Source of the DNA: Nautilus pompilius | Lineage: Eukaryota; Mollusca; Cephalopoda; Nautilida; Nautilidae | Direction of reading: 5' to 3' | Length of the DNA: 64,000 nt | Assembly (NCBI GenBank): GCA_018389105.1 | Contig: JACATO010000591.1 | Coordinates: forward strand, 3,195,001 to 3,259,000 | In this document: in pieces, positions 1 through 13,100 of the stretch | How the letters are laid out: each line of letters starts with the position of its first letter | Position numbering within the stretch: position 1 is the first letter of the stretch | The notes under the pieces: generated by a model | What the model saw: the letters and a program-made list of their open reading frames with translations, nothing else | What the model was told of the DNA's origin: nothing | Database searches by the model: none | Position numbers and translations under genes: made by a program

Positions 1-612
1 ACTCCAGCATCATAACCTCACGACTGGACATCGTTTCATCAGTTCCCCGACGATGCCATTCATTAGGTGAACTTAATTAACAAAGCTGCGGTTTTCGCAC
101 TCTCCGAGTACTTGCGTTAGATAATATGCAAATTATGCCAGAGTACCAGAGTCATCTTCTGTGTAAATGCGAAAGAGGGGCAAAGAACCACAATCATTCC
201 ATTCATGGTACAAAACCGATTGCAGGGACGAATGCAAAACTAACGTTTGCGTTACGAACAGGAACCTGTAGACTTAGCGGGGCTGCCAAATGAAGTGATA
301 TGACGAGACTCGTTCGGAGTGACACCGGAAGGGACCGTCTTCTTATTGTTTTTTAATTATTAATGGAAAGGGATGATGACCAAACCAACGGAACCGCGGG
401 GAACACTAATATGGCAGGCGAATATCCTCCTGTAACTCGGATTACTGCTGGTGTTTCAGAACTGAGAAAGCATTCCTCTTCATGGTTACAACTTCTTGTT
501 TGCTGTTTCTTCAAGTGTTTAAATTATATATATATTTAATTCAAATTTATTTGCATTTAAAGTGCGTATAAAATCGAGATATTTATAGCCTGTTTTAATT
601 CGATAATTTACA
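1..612. other. Unassigned upstream sequence
   Basis: No open frame, RNA gene or repeat recognised on either strand. CpGs are common, as in the rest of the first 12.5 kb. Confidence 0.4.
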
Positions 613-942
613 ATGTCTTTTGTTTCTCAAAACTGCCTCGACGTGGTGGAACATACGAATCAAAATGTTATGGATTTCGCGCCATCTTTCGACCTGTTAA
701 AGTGCGGATTTACGGAATCTGGAACCGTTAATGAAGAATGCAATCCTAGGGAAATTGACAGGCTGTTGGCGGAACATGGGTAGACGTCGACCAACGAGCA
801 GGACTTAAGGACGCAGATCTTCGATACAACTAAAGTAAAGACTAAGAAGAAAAACATTTTCGATGTTTACCACGATTGGCTTTCGCAGCACTGCATTGTG
901 GGATTGTTTCTTGTTCGCATATTCTGTGCACTTCGTCTTTAG
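613..942 (+). pseudogene. Small ORF with one in-frame TAG, unidentified
   Basis: ATG at 613 opens a frame of 56 codons beginning MSFVSQNCLDVVEHTNQNVM. A TAG at 781-783 interrupts it, after which the same frame runs 52 more codons (NEQDLRTQIFDTTKVKTKKK) to a TAG at 940. The composition is protein-like on both sides of the stop, so this may be a gene remnant with one nonsense mutation, or an exon with a cryptic GT donor near the stop. I recognise no family. Chance cannot be excluded. Confidence 0.3.
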
Positions 943-1199
943 AGTTTCGTTAATAACTATTTATTTGTTAAACAGACAAAAAAGAATAATCTAGAATATC
1001 AAATATTATCTGCCATCATACGAATTTTAAATGCAATGGTTTGAAGAAGGATTCACCTATTTGTGCATTTTTTACGTAATAGATTGCATATTTTAACTAA
1101 ACGTAAGACAAACAAAACTGTATTTTTTTGTTTTGTAATATTTGAATTCATGTTTATTTGCTTATCGAGTGGTGTGTCCAGATGTTCACCACCAATGTT

Positions 1200-2299
1200 G
1201 TATAATCGGCATTTTAAGGACTTGGCCTGAACTGCATATAAAAGTTAGGTTGACCACATGATCTGACAGGTGATCCCTGCAGCACTATATATGACGTGGA
1301 TAAGCACATTTACACTCAGTCTCACAGATATGGAGAACAGCGAAGATATTACAGCGTTTGAAAGAGGCAAGATGATAGTGGGTGCATGAATTCAGATGCC
1401 AGAAAGACAATTTCGTTGGTAGGTTGTTGCTTCACGACATCGATCACTCGAATTTGTCAGCAATGGTAAAAGCTAAAAAAAAAAAATGTATGTTGCAGGG
1501 AGGAGGATTATGGCCGCAAACACATAATGACTCAAAGGAGGGGGAAGTGGTTAGGATGATAGTAAGGTCCAATCGTTATCAAATAAAGGACCAACTCACA
1601 GTCATTCAATGCAGTGCAGGGAAATCCATACCCGTCTGCAACTCTATCTTGCGAAGTTGCAGCGAATAGACTCTGACAAGAGGAAACTAATGTGTAAACC
1701 GCTGATCACAATTAGAAACATGAAAAGACGCCTATATGAAGTAAGGAACGGCTTAAAGACGACTGGCAAAAAGTGATGTGGTTTTACGAGTTACGCTTTA
1801 TTTACCCTTTTTGGCACAAACGAGAGAGAAGCCACAAGAACCATTTGATCTCTCCAACTGTTCAGGCCTCTGGTGATAGAGTCATGGTTTGGGGCAAGGT
1901 TTGCTGGCATACTTTGGGCTCTTCTGATCACGTTAGAAGAAAAATAACTGCCAAAGCCTACCTCAACATCATTTCTGATCAAGACCCTGATGGGGATGGA
2001 TTCTTTTAAAATGATAAGGCTTCCTTCCATCTGCCTTGCAGACAACGTGGAAGATTTAAGATCTCAATGAGCGTTTGTGGAATAATTTTGAGAGGCGCAA
2101 TTGCCATCAAGATTCTCTGCTTACTTCACTTCATACATTGCATATAAATATTAAACAGGGAAATATTCCTGAGGACACCTTTCAGCACCTTGTGGATTCT
2201 TTGCCACATCACGTCGTGTCATGGCTGTTTTCCAGGCAAAGAAAGGGTGGCTCGACGCGATATTAGGTAAAGGTCTTAATAAAGTGGCCAGCCAGTGTA
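1200..2299 (+). mobile_element. Tc1-like transposon relic, copy 1
   Basis: A decayed Tc1-type transposase is spread over three frames. The N-terminus starts near 1330 (MENSEDITAFERGKMIVG), MVWGKVCWHTLGSSDHVRRK lies near 1885 and PEDTFQHLVDSLPHHV near 2170. The 3' end (AAAGTGGCCAGCCAGTG, near 2280-2297) resembles the right terminus of copy 3, so both belong to one family. Many stops and shifts: inactive. The left terminus is not clear. Confidence 0.75.
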
Positions 2300-2410
2300 A
2301 ATGTCCCTGGGCACCTCACCCGAGCTGTCAGTGGAGTGGCATCCAGGTTGATTTGTATTATTTGCTCACAAAAATCTTTCATTGGAAGGCATCTGGTCTA
2401 GAATTTTAAA

Positions 2411-2999
2411 AGCGTGATTGAGCTGCTATACTCTCAAATAAATAAATTACTAGCATTTCATTGTCGATAGTGAAAGTACTAACCTGTTCGATAACCCGAG
2501 TTTATAGATATTTCCCCATCATTGTTTCCCGCCCTTTTCTGTAAGTTAAGGCAAAGTAACATGCTCAACGCATTAATTGTAATTAATTGGTGCTCATTAC
2601 ATTCACTTCGACTTTCGTATAACTAGCTAATCGACACCATCTTAACTCTTGAGTCCTGTCAGCCTCGGCTGGTGCTTCGTCGAGGCCCGTTCACTATAGC
2701 AGGGCTACTGATCCAGATCGACCGAAGGGGTTAAAATGAGTGGGAAAACAGTGTGGCGTAAAAAAAGAAAAACAATATATTCTGAAGGGGCCCCTCGGCT
2801 ATCGCTCTTTCTGATTGAGATGAATACGTAAATAATGAAAAACAGTAACAGATTTGTGCGATTATTAAAGTAAATATCAAAGAAAATCATTGATTTCGTG
2901 CTCCTGGTTTTATCTTAAATGATTATGTTGAGACGTAAATGAAAAAAAGAGAAAAATGTTACGCTTGTCCGTCTTTCAAGTCTGGAAATTGAATAAAGG
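2411..2999. other. Unassigned spacer
   Basis: No gene, domain or repeat recognised. Short ORFs on the minus strand have no protein-like pattern. Confidence 0.35.
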
Positions 3000-3393
3000 G
3001 CTACGGGAGGTCGGCTCTTCTATCCTGCGAGTTCTTCCGATAGGTTAAGGGATATTTAGGGCTAGCCACATAGTTTTTTTGAAAGCTTGTTCAGATTTGG
3101 TGGGTCTCTGTCCACGCCAAGCTGTGAAGGAGTAGTTGTTCCGCCGGGAGGTGTCGCCACTGCTCCGTAGGGACGAAGAGCACCTGTGACTGCAGAATTC
3201 CCTGTAGGGAACGCTGGCATTAGTCGGAACATAATAAACACTGAGCCGACCGGTGACGGGTCGCTGCAGAACTGGCGTTTGTTAACGGCGAATGAAACGA
3301 CCCGGGTTCAGTGAAGTTTGAGCAGCGATGACTGATTGTCCCATCTAAATATTTTGCCAGCTGGCCCCTCTTTTTTAAAATTCTGGCTACAAA
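3000..3393 (+). promoter_or_regulatory. Candidate promoter / 5' UTR of the dynein gene
   Basis: The sequence upstream of candidate exon 1 is richer in G, C and CpG than the introns downstream, as expected for a TATA-less start region. I saw no clear TATA box and no RFX X-box. Inferred from position only; a transcript 5' end would be needed to confirm it. Confidence 0.3.
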
Positions 3394-3417
3394 ATGTCCG
3401 GGGGACGGTATTCACAG
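3394..3417 (+). CDS. DNAH3: DNAH3-like exon 1 (candidate start codon)
   Basis: Encodes MSGGRYSQ, residues 1-8. The ATG has A at -3, and the exon ends CAG|GTGTCG in phase 0, matching the phase of exon 2. It is very short and not conserved, so it is the least certain exon; a different upstream 5' exon is possible. Confidence 0.5.
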
Positions 3418-6400
3418 GTGTCGTCACGAGAAAGCGCTTGTCAAAAACGTGCCGGAGCTGGAACCGTCACCTACCGTTCGACAAGTATTATTAATTATGA
3501 TTATGCTTCAGTGATAAAATTACTAATTACAAATTATCAAATGCGTATATAAAATAGTTACTCGTAAATTGGTTCTCTATTTTCACTAAGCTGTTACTTT
3601 CCATTTTTTCCCTTCTTTTTCAAGGATCAGAATAACGGCGCAGACACAGATCTGGAAAATTTTCCCCGACCAAGCTTTCTGTCGCACCTTCCACCTTTGA
3701 ATGTGCCCCAGGTGAGTCCATAAAACTGTGGTTAATCTGAGTGAAACTAAGAATAACAAACTACTTTCTTTAAAAAAAGGGATTTATTTATTAATTAAAC
3801 ATTCAACTTGGTTACTGTAAATTTCTACCTGTAGTTAAGACTAAGTTCGGTTTTAGTTATTCAAAGAACCCTGTAAACAGTATCTATCCAAGGTCCTCGC
3901 TATCTTCTTTTAGAATGAATCGTTCGTTATTAATAAACTGAAAACTGCTTAAAGTTTACACTGGGCGGCGCGGTAGTCTGGTGATTAGTTTGCTGCTCTG
4001 TTAAGGTCGCGGGCCCCCCAAATTCGGTTACGGAAACGAAAGCCCGCTGGGTTTCTGCCTTATGCGCCGGTGCTGGTTGATGAAGCTTAAATTAATAAAA
4101 AATAGTGTATTTGTCAAATTTTGATTAATTTTGTCAGCTGAACAGTCGTAGACACTCGATAATACTTGATATGTGGAGAAGCCCCGTTTAGAGTGAACTA
4201 CTAACAAATAAAACACTGACGACTGCGAAGAGCCCAAAAATAAAATAAGGAAAATTATTTTTATACCAAAAAGGTAAAAATTCAGTACCTATAGACTTAT
4301 CCTATCTGGACAAGCTGACGAGTCCGTTCTTGGAAGTAAAAAGCATAGCGTCTTTCAATGTTACTGCAGACTTCAAAGATGTGTTGTTTTTTTTTTCAAA
4401 AATGAATGGAATCTCTGAAGCTGAATAGAAAAATTATTTTTTGAGAATCTTGTCGATTTAGTGAAGAGAGCTGGAGAAAAATGGCTGTTAATTGTACGAG
4501 CTTTTACTATGCAATAAATAAAGTCTTTGTGGGGAAAGGAACCGCTGAAATTCCTTCCGAGTGATGTCCTACCACACGAGCGTAGTACAGTCTCCAAATT
4601 AACCGACATCTCTGCGGTTAGGTTCTCTCTCTGTTATTAAGACGAAACGCGTTAATCTGTGAACTGTTACGTCAGTGTGGCCTCGTTACCATTTGTTCGC
4701 TTCATACAATTTTCGGAAAAGTTCCCACAAATGAATGGTAACTTGAAAAGTACTAACTAACTAGAAAATGAAAAAAAATACACAGTCATCTACACATGTA
4801 GCGCCAAATTTCTACACTGCTGGCCGTCCTCCTTTCTTTTTTGCCTCCATTTAAAGTAATGGACAACACACATCTCTATCAGTGCGCATGCTGTTACGAA
4901 CATGTCAGGTTATTTTCTGGTTATCAACAAATTAAAAAATAAGTAATCTTTAAAAAAATGTTTAGGAACCTAAGGTAATCCAGGTGTATATGCGCATATT
5001 ATCCGAACTGATCCCATGAATCTTATATTAATTTGGCAATCACCATAAATGACTGACTTTGACTGAAATTTACCCTTTATTGGTCTGATTTATGCACATA
5101 CTGGACAGATAACCTGCGTGCACTGTCACCGAGCTTATCTGTGATATTTCTCCGTCTACACGTAAACGGCAGCCTGTCCAAATCTTCGATATTCTTCACG
5201 GATCCGGGGCTTATATCACCACAAAGTACCCCGAGGTGAATGCCACTATTGCGGAAAGAAACGATTTAGGAGGTCCATCAAAGTAACACCATGACATGAA
5301 TGTGTTTCCATTACTTGCCACGTTCGAGCCTACGGTCAAGATTCTTTTGCTGATATTTTCATGCCGTAGAGCCAAAGATGGTCTATCACCATCTCCACAA
5401 ACCTAGCTACAGAGAGCGGGTAGCACGTAGGAAACCGTTCTGTCTAATAAAAGCGCTTCGAAATGTCCGGTTATAGAACGCGTGTGGCGAGACCAACGAA
5501 TACAGCCTGCATGTAGTCTTTTAGGATGAGTCCAGGTTTCGAGATCGCAAAGACCTACCGAGGATTTCAACCCCAGTGTCTTAGCCCCATTGTTAAGTAC
5601 GGAGGTGGGTGTATCATGGTATGCGCTGCAATCTCCTATGTTAGAAAGACGAAAATATTGCTTGTCGTGAGATGTCTTAATTCTGTCGAATAGACTGCTA
5701 TTTTAAAGACGCATCTACCATTGTACCAACGCTGAAATTCGATGTCCATATCTTCTCTAGGACGGAGCTACATGCCACCTCTCTTATTTGACCGCAGTCT
5801 GGAAAAAGAATCAAGATATTCGACTTCCTCCCTGATATGAATCCAAATAAGAGAACGTGTGTTACGTCAGCTTAGAACAAGTCGTCCGTGTCCTTCCATT
5901 ATGATGGAATTAAAAGCTCTCACACCAATACGAGGAATCTGGAGCAGACCGTGATATCAAAACTCGTTGATTCAATGAGAACAGAGTAGAGACTCTTCGT
6001 GTTGGAAAAAGTGGCCGGACCAAGTTCTAGCATAAAGAATTTCACTTTATTTCCCGCAACAAACCAGCAACCTGAAGTAAGATGTGACCAAATTATTATG
6101 ATAAGGCACTAAACATTCAGTTTAGTTTTTAAGAAATAGCTCTCGTAGGCGCAGCCTCGTCCAAAATCTCTCTCGAGTGCATCTCCGCAAAGTGAGCATC
6201 ATCTTCGTACGTATACAATCTTCATCATCGATTATTTCATATTTCTGTAGTGGGCAAGCAAGCATACGGTTTTTTTTTTGCAGCATGTCGTATACTATAA
6301 TTCTGTCAAGTACGTCACTCCGGTAATAAAAAGCAGCAGAAGATTTTAACCCTATCGCTGTATTCATTTGCATTTTTTCTTTGTTCAGACTTTTAGACAT

Positions 6401-7101
6401 CTGAAAGCTGAACGTGCATAATTATGCTGAAAAGATCAGCGACCAGAAATGCTCTCAGAATGGGCGGGGACGGAAACTACTTTACCGTCATTACATTAAG
6501 AATTTTCTCTAAATAAAAAAAAACAAACAAGCAACAACACTAATGTTTTGCTGATCATAATTATTGCATCTGTTTAGCCTCAATTCGGACAAGTGCTGGC
6601 AACTTTAAAATTAAGAAAATCCTGCTTTAGGTTGTTTTTGCTTTGATTCGAAGGTCGCAGCTCGAGCGAAAGATTAAACTGATCTGAGAGTAGCCCCTCA
6701 AGTGACATTGCTGTAGTTTCTTCCGCTTTATTTTATTCATCGTAACAAACAATCAAGAAAAAGCAATAAAAATTAAAGGAGGTACATCCTCAAAAAAGGA
6801 AACTACTTATTTTCTAATGTTACTTTAATAGGCGGGGCGCTCATCGGTGCGAGTGTGAGTAGTTTTAGCAATGATTTGTGGGTCTGTGGTTTCGTTGAGA
6901 TTATCAGTTATCTAGTCTTTGTAGATGAAGTTGTTTTCTAATCATTATTCAAGTAGTTTATCGATTTCATCAATTGATTTTTATTTTACGTCGTCTTTTC
7001 AATATTCAACACCAAATCAAAGCGATTTCGTTTGTGAATACTTTGTGCACGCGCGCAAACACACACACACAAACACACACACACACACAAACACAAACAC
7101 A

Positions 7102-7145
<44 letters not shown>

Positions 7146-10100
7146 TTTATTTTAACGTAAGAAATCAAATTAGAAAAGCTAATGTAAGGAAGCTGGTCTA
7201 CAACGGCTGTAGACAGAAGATAATGACTTTTCGTTATCAGTTCGCATGCTGCCAGCACTCGCCTTCGTTCCAGAGGAAGAGGTAATTGATGCTTTTGAGA
7301 TGTTGCAGGAAGAGCTATCAGAAGAGGCCATGGTAGTTTGTGACTACTTTGAGGATATATTCGTAGTCCGTGAACGTGGTCGTGGCCTTCATCGCATCGA
7401 AAACAGCCAAGGTTTCCAATCTCTCTTTGGAACACGCATGACAGAACTGAAAGAGATTTTCCGGGCACGAACAACCATGTTGAGGGCTGGCATCGGAGAT
7501 TCCAAACAAACGTGTCTGCTCACCATCCCGACATGGAGATTCTTTGGTATGTTAGAAGAAAACCGGCCCTGACCGATGTTCCAATTAACCAGATGATTGC
7601 TGGTCACTCACCTGCACCACAACGCAAGCAACACCAGATAAATAGGCAACCCATCAGAACAACTGTTGGAACGTATGAAAACAGACATATCATGGATTAT
7701 CTGCGTGGTATTTCCCACGATACTCATTTTAAAGTTATGTCAATAGTAGAAAATTCATCGAAAATCAATTTTCCTTATCTTACTTGACATATATTAACTA
7801 TGTATACTTTATGGATAATAAAAGAAATAAATAAGTTGTTGCTTTAATTAAAAAATTATGGGGAGGAGTCCAGGGGTAACGGACCTGATCCCATAGTCAA
7901 TAATAGCATATTCATTGGCTGACCACTCTATCAGGACGTATGTACGTACCCCTGAGACCTAAGCTGCAGATGAAAATTAGGCTGACCACACGATGTGCCA
8001 GACGATCTTATTTGCCATTCTATATAACTTGGAAAAGCACAATTTCAGTCAGTTTATCAAATATGAGAAAAGGAAAAGACATTGCAGCGTACGAAAAAGG
8101 AATGATAAAGGATGCACATGAGGCAGGTTCCAGAGTGGCCAGGATAACATCGTTGGTAGGCTGCTCCAGGACATCAGTCATCTGAATTTATGAACAATGG
8201 CAAAAGGTAAAGAAGCTGTCTGCTGTGGCCGCAGTCACGTAGTAACAGAAATAGGAGAAAGACAGTTAGACGGGGTAGTAAAGTCCAACCTTAATCAAAG
8301 AAGGGACCAGCTGAAAGGAAAAATTGCAGCAAATGGATTATGGCAGAAGAAGACCATTGCATAAAACACCGAGCACAATTAGCAACATGAAAAAACTCTT
8401 CGCGCAGTGTAAGGAATGCAAACCTTGGTTTAAGGAGGACAGGCAAAAACTGGTGTTGTTTGACTATTCACGCTTTACTCTTTTTTGCATAAATGAGCGA
8501 AGACAAATTTAGAGAAAATCCCCTGACCCTTCTTGTATAGTCCTAACCGTCTACGGTTCTAGTGGTGATGTCATGGTTTTGGGGGCATGTTTTGCTGGCG
8601 TTCTCTGGACTGTTTGGTCCCTTTAGAAAACAATGAATACCAAAGCGTACTTCTGCATCATTTTCGATCAACATCCAGTCTGATTGGGATGGATACTTCC
8701 ATCCACCGTACCAAAACTGTACGTTCGCGGTTTGAAGAACACGCCGGATATTTCAGTCATCTCCTGTCACCAGCAGAATCTCAGATCTCAATTCAATTAG
8801 GCATCTGCGGAATGAACTTGAAAGACGCGTTTGCCATCACGATTCATACGATATCAATGATTGGGCTGTTATTTTGGCAAAAGACGACCCAACACATTAT
8901 TAAGTGTGGGTCCTGATAAATTGGTCAGCCAGTGCATAATAACTGTATAAATCGTGGATCTGGTTTCAATCTTTAAAACGACAACGGAATTTGTTGATTT
9001 TGTTATTCAACTCTTCGTAATTATCGTATAGACTTCGTGGAATATCAGAAGAATGTCTTTATCATTTTAATTTTCCCCAGCGAAGTCCTATTACATTTTG
9101 CTTCAAATCATTCTAACAAAGAAATAATAAATTACATCAGATTTTATGCAATTAAATACTCTGCGTTACATCCATTTATGTATATAAATTCCCACGTCCG
9201 ACTATTTAAAGGTCCCGGCCACATGTATAACTTTTCCGCCTTGTTGTTTGCAGACTGGTATTTCGTTCAAGAGAAGTGTAGTGTCAGAATTATTCATGTT
9301 CACCCGGTAAATCTGCGCACACACCTCGTTTGTTTTCAAGTCAAACACATTATACCAACCATTGTTCATCATTATTATTATTAGCGCAAATTGCCAAATT
9401 AAAAAACAACAACAACCGTTATTCCAAAAGCGGAATCCTGTCGCGCCTCCGGCCTCCATTAGTATTCTTGCAAAACAAACAGAAACACAACTATTAAAAT
9501 AACACGTAGGCTGATTACGATGGAGAGGAGGGGGAGACATTTGCGAATAAACCGATCCAAAAATAAATAAATAAACTTAAATGTTAGCAGAACAAAAACT
9601 GTAAACCAGTCCGTAGAAGGTTAATAATTCATACCGACTCTGGTCGAATTTGTTCACCCCACTAAACCTCAGATATGATTTCTCTAACGTCGCGTATCTT
9701 TTCCCTCCGACTTTTAATATGTAAAATGGAAAAAAAGAATTTTACAATATTCATCTTTTTAAAAACTCTGAGTGGTGGAACATATATATTATTTTAATAT
9801 TGAAATAACTCACAATGACAATATTTATTTAAATATAATTTGGAATTTGTTATATTATAACTTTTGAAATGTCTTCCGCGTTTTCTTCTCTCAAACTTAT
9901 TTCCATAGTTATCTGATACATACTGCTAAATAACAATTAGAAGAAAACGAGCCATTCTCTAATAACGTCTAATCCGAGCAGATCTGTTTCGCCAGTGGTT
10001 TCTCTTTTATTATGCGAGCGAGCACTTCCCCTAGCAGATTGGAGGCCGGCACACTATTATAGGGGTGCTAAGCCATCAAACAGTTCTAACCGCGGTAACT

Positions 10101-13100
10101 AGTTTCAACACCTTGGTTTGTGTTGAGGGTTCGATGCTAGCTGTGGCTGGTTTAAAGCATTGGTAGCCATTACCACTTTATAAAATAACGTTTTTATATT
10201 TATCATTTTCACCCGACACCTTTACGTACCTCATCTTTAAAGGTTCCCAGTTACAAAGCGATTAGAGGCGAACGAATCTACCAATATTAACTTCATTGGT
10301 GTAGAGACCTGCTTTCTGGAGCTGCTTAATAAGGGATCGGTACTAAAGAAGCTATTTCTCATAGCTACTGACAAATAATAACTACTATGCGTGTAGCATA
10401 GTGATGTGACGTCATGATTTAGATTGTATCGATTAGGGTTAAAACATTAAAAACCACAATATAATACTTGAGTTGAGAGTTTTATAAAATATTGAAACAT
10501 ATATAAGTAAAAATAGACGATGTTGCTACAGTTGGGCGAGAAGTGGGAAACATTAGTTAAAGACAAGACGGGGGATTTCTCAGGAGCCGGATCATTTCAC
10601 TTGTGCTCGATAAATATCGCTGAAGTCGATCAGTTCTCTCAGACAGAAAGATATCATCGATTAAAAAAAATAATATATATATATAAGCGTTTAGCAGAAA
10701 ATAGTGGGCTTATCCGGCTTTAACTGTGCTTAATGAAAAACAAATACAACTAGCGCCCCCCCAGCCACCCGCCCGAATCACAAGAGACCGTGAGTACAGA
10801 TAAACGCGGTGGTATGTTTAACTGGAGTATGGAAAATTCTTTTTCGATTAGAATAGCATTAGTGTCGGAATTCTGCTCTTGGCAACACGCAGAAACAAAG
10901 GAGGGACAAGCTCTACGAAATTCCGTCCTCAAGCAAACAGCCTACTTATAATAACCAGAAGGGAGTTATCTACAGAAGCAAAAACGCCCTGTACGGACAG
11001 AGGATGTAACGCGATAAATTAGTTATATTTCAAATGGTAGTAATAAACAGCTCTGGGACTCTGAGCTGCTGCGGTTGAAGGCCCAAGCTCGAATCTCAGT
11101 CAGGGTCGTACCCCCCTAGCAACAGTTTCTTCTCGCTCATCTTCGCCAGCCGATTTCCTTCCCATAACTAGAAAAGAAAACAAAACACGAAGAGTTATGG
11201 CAGGGACTTCCTTCGGTAGGCTTGCGGATGTTCCCCCACCCTGTTTGCCTTCGCTTGGTTAGGGAAACGGACACCAGGGGGCTTCCTCTGAGGGTTAATT
11301 ACATCACTCCAAGGCGAGTCCCTCCCAGTAAAGGTCGCGGCGTCAAGTAGATTGCTGCTGCCAAGGATAGGACCGGAAAACGATAAGAGCGGACTCGTCT
11401 AACTCCATGGAGACCCGTCCTGATCATGACTCTTGACATGCGATCTTCTGGAACTCAGTGGTTGCTATTGCTGCCGACTGGCACGTGCACACCTCTCATG
11501 TTCGGAATATGAATTACGGGAACAAATACGAAAAACTCCAGGAACATGGCCGTTCATCCACCTTAAATACTGGTCAAAATGTCGGAAATGCTAGTATCTC
11601 CAGATATTTCACGAATTTTAAATTATAATTTTGGAAAACAAGAATAGTTCAGCCACATGTCTACTTCTTATTCATTTTTTTTTTTTTAAAGGAAGCAAAT
11701 TCTACATTCTTGTAATGTTTGGAGCAGACGACATTAAAATGCATGCTAAAGTAGGTCACTTCCGTTAAATAACAATAGTTAAAAAGAAAGAATTACCTGC
11801 TCGAGCTTTTCGCTTGTTTACCTGTGTAATTCCAGACTTCTCTCATCGAAAAGCCGAAAATCCTGGAAAAGGGACCTCGAACGCTGGCGGTTCCGGTAAA
11901 AGAGAAACAGTTCTACAGGAAAGTCAGCGACTCGATCGCGAACAACTTCAGCCCCCGAGCCAGGCGCCTGACCACGTCACACATCTATGAAGCCTCAAAA
12001 AACGGTAATTTTCCTTCGGAAGAGAAGACTTTCATTGCTGAGACAATGAGCAGTGATCGGCGCCCGTGTGGCGGGAACCTGCGGCCGCGCGAAAATGTTA
12101 AGTTGACTCTTGCCTCCGCGCCGCCTCTGTTTAACCCTTTCACGCGCGTCCCCCGTTTAGCAGCACCAGTGAGGGCTGTAAACGAGAGATGATCGCATTT
12201 TAAGCAGCTCTATCACGCACACCAGCCCCATTAAAGATTTGGCATAAAGTAAGAAAGAACATTATTATCCAAGTTCCTGCTATATTTCGGTAACTAACCC
12301 ATCTGTGTTCGTCAAATTCCCGGTTTTGTAAATAAAAATGGCGGCCGATTGCCATTGGATGCTACTTCGGCCGGGTTTCCAATGAACGCCTGTGGTAGAT
12401 TTTATTGGTTTACTGGCTCCTTCCTTATCGACTGTGACTCCTTATTCTCCAGCCCACGCTCAGCCGCCGCAGTCTCATGATTACAGCCATTATATGCAAT
12501 TTGTTACGTTTTAAATCAGTGTGTAGTCCTCTGAAGACCTAGGACGCCTTTGAGGTGCTCCTGTTAACTTTTAAACACAGGCCAGTTTAATAATGTTAGC
12601 AAAGTTAGTCAGCATTGTATAGTCACAGTACGAGAAACGAGAATTTTATCCCCTCTTAGGGTCTTAAATAAAATTCTAATAAACTCTAAGGGACAATTAT
12701 TCAAAAGAAGTTCACATATTGGAAATTTTAACTCCTGGCTAAAACTGAAAGTACAGTTTTTGTGCCTAAGAATTTGGTTGGAGTTCAAACCACGGTATTG
12801 GTTTCTCATAGATATGTCGGTTTACAGCAGACTTCAGTGACTGTGCCTGATTAAAAAAGGTGACAAAACACTTTAAATACCAATTAAAACTTGTATCACA
12901 ATGACATTGTCTAGTATATATATTAAAGAATATATTTACAAATTTAAAAATAACAATTAATTTTCTTTATAATGAGATTTTGTATTTCTGTATGCATAAG
13001 AATATTTTTTAGAAATAATTTTTTTTAAAAATTGTGAAACTGGAAACCTTCATGTATCTGCCTGTTGTCGCTCTGTTTAGGCTGTGATACTATGCTTCAC

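Noticed and set aside
3000..3600. RFX X-box expected upstream of a ciliary gene
   Set aside because: No convincing GTNRCC...RGYAAC pair found by eye near candidate exon 1.
6986..7474. Long minus-strand ORF of 162 codons across the CA repeat
   Set aside because: Its middle is the translated (TG)n repeat and the rest is antisense to the MULE fragment.
9202..9540. Minus-strand ORF of 112 codons at 9.2-9.5 kb
   Set aside because: No recognisable motif, and an overlapping ORF of similar length on the other strand suggests chance.
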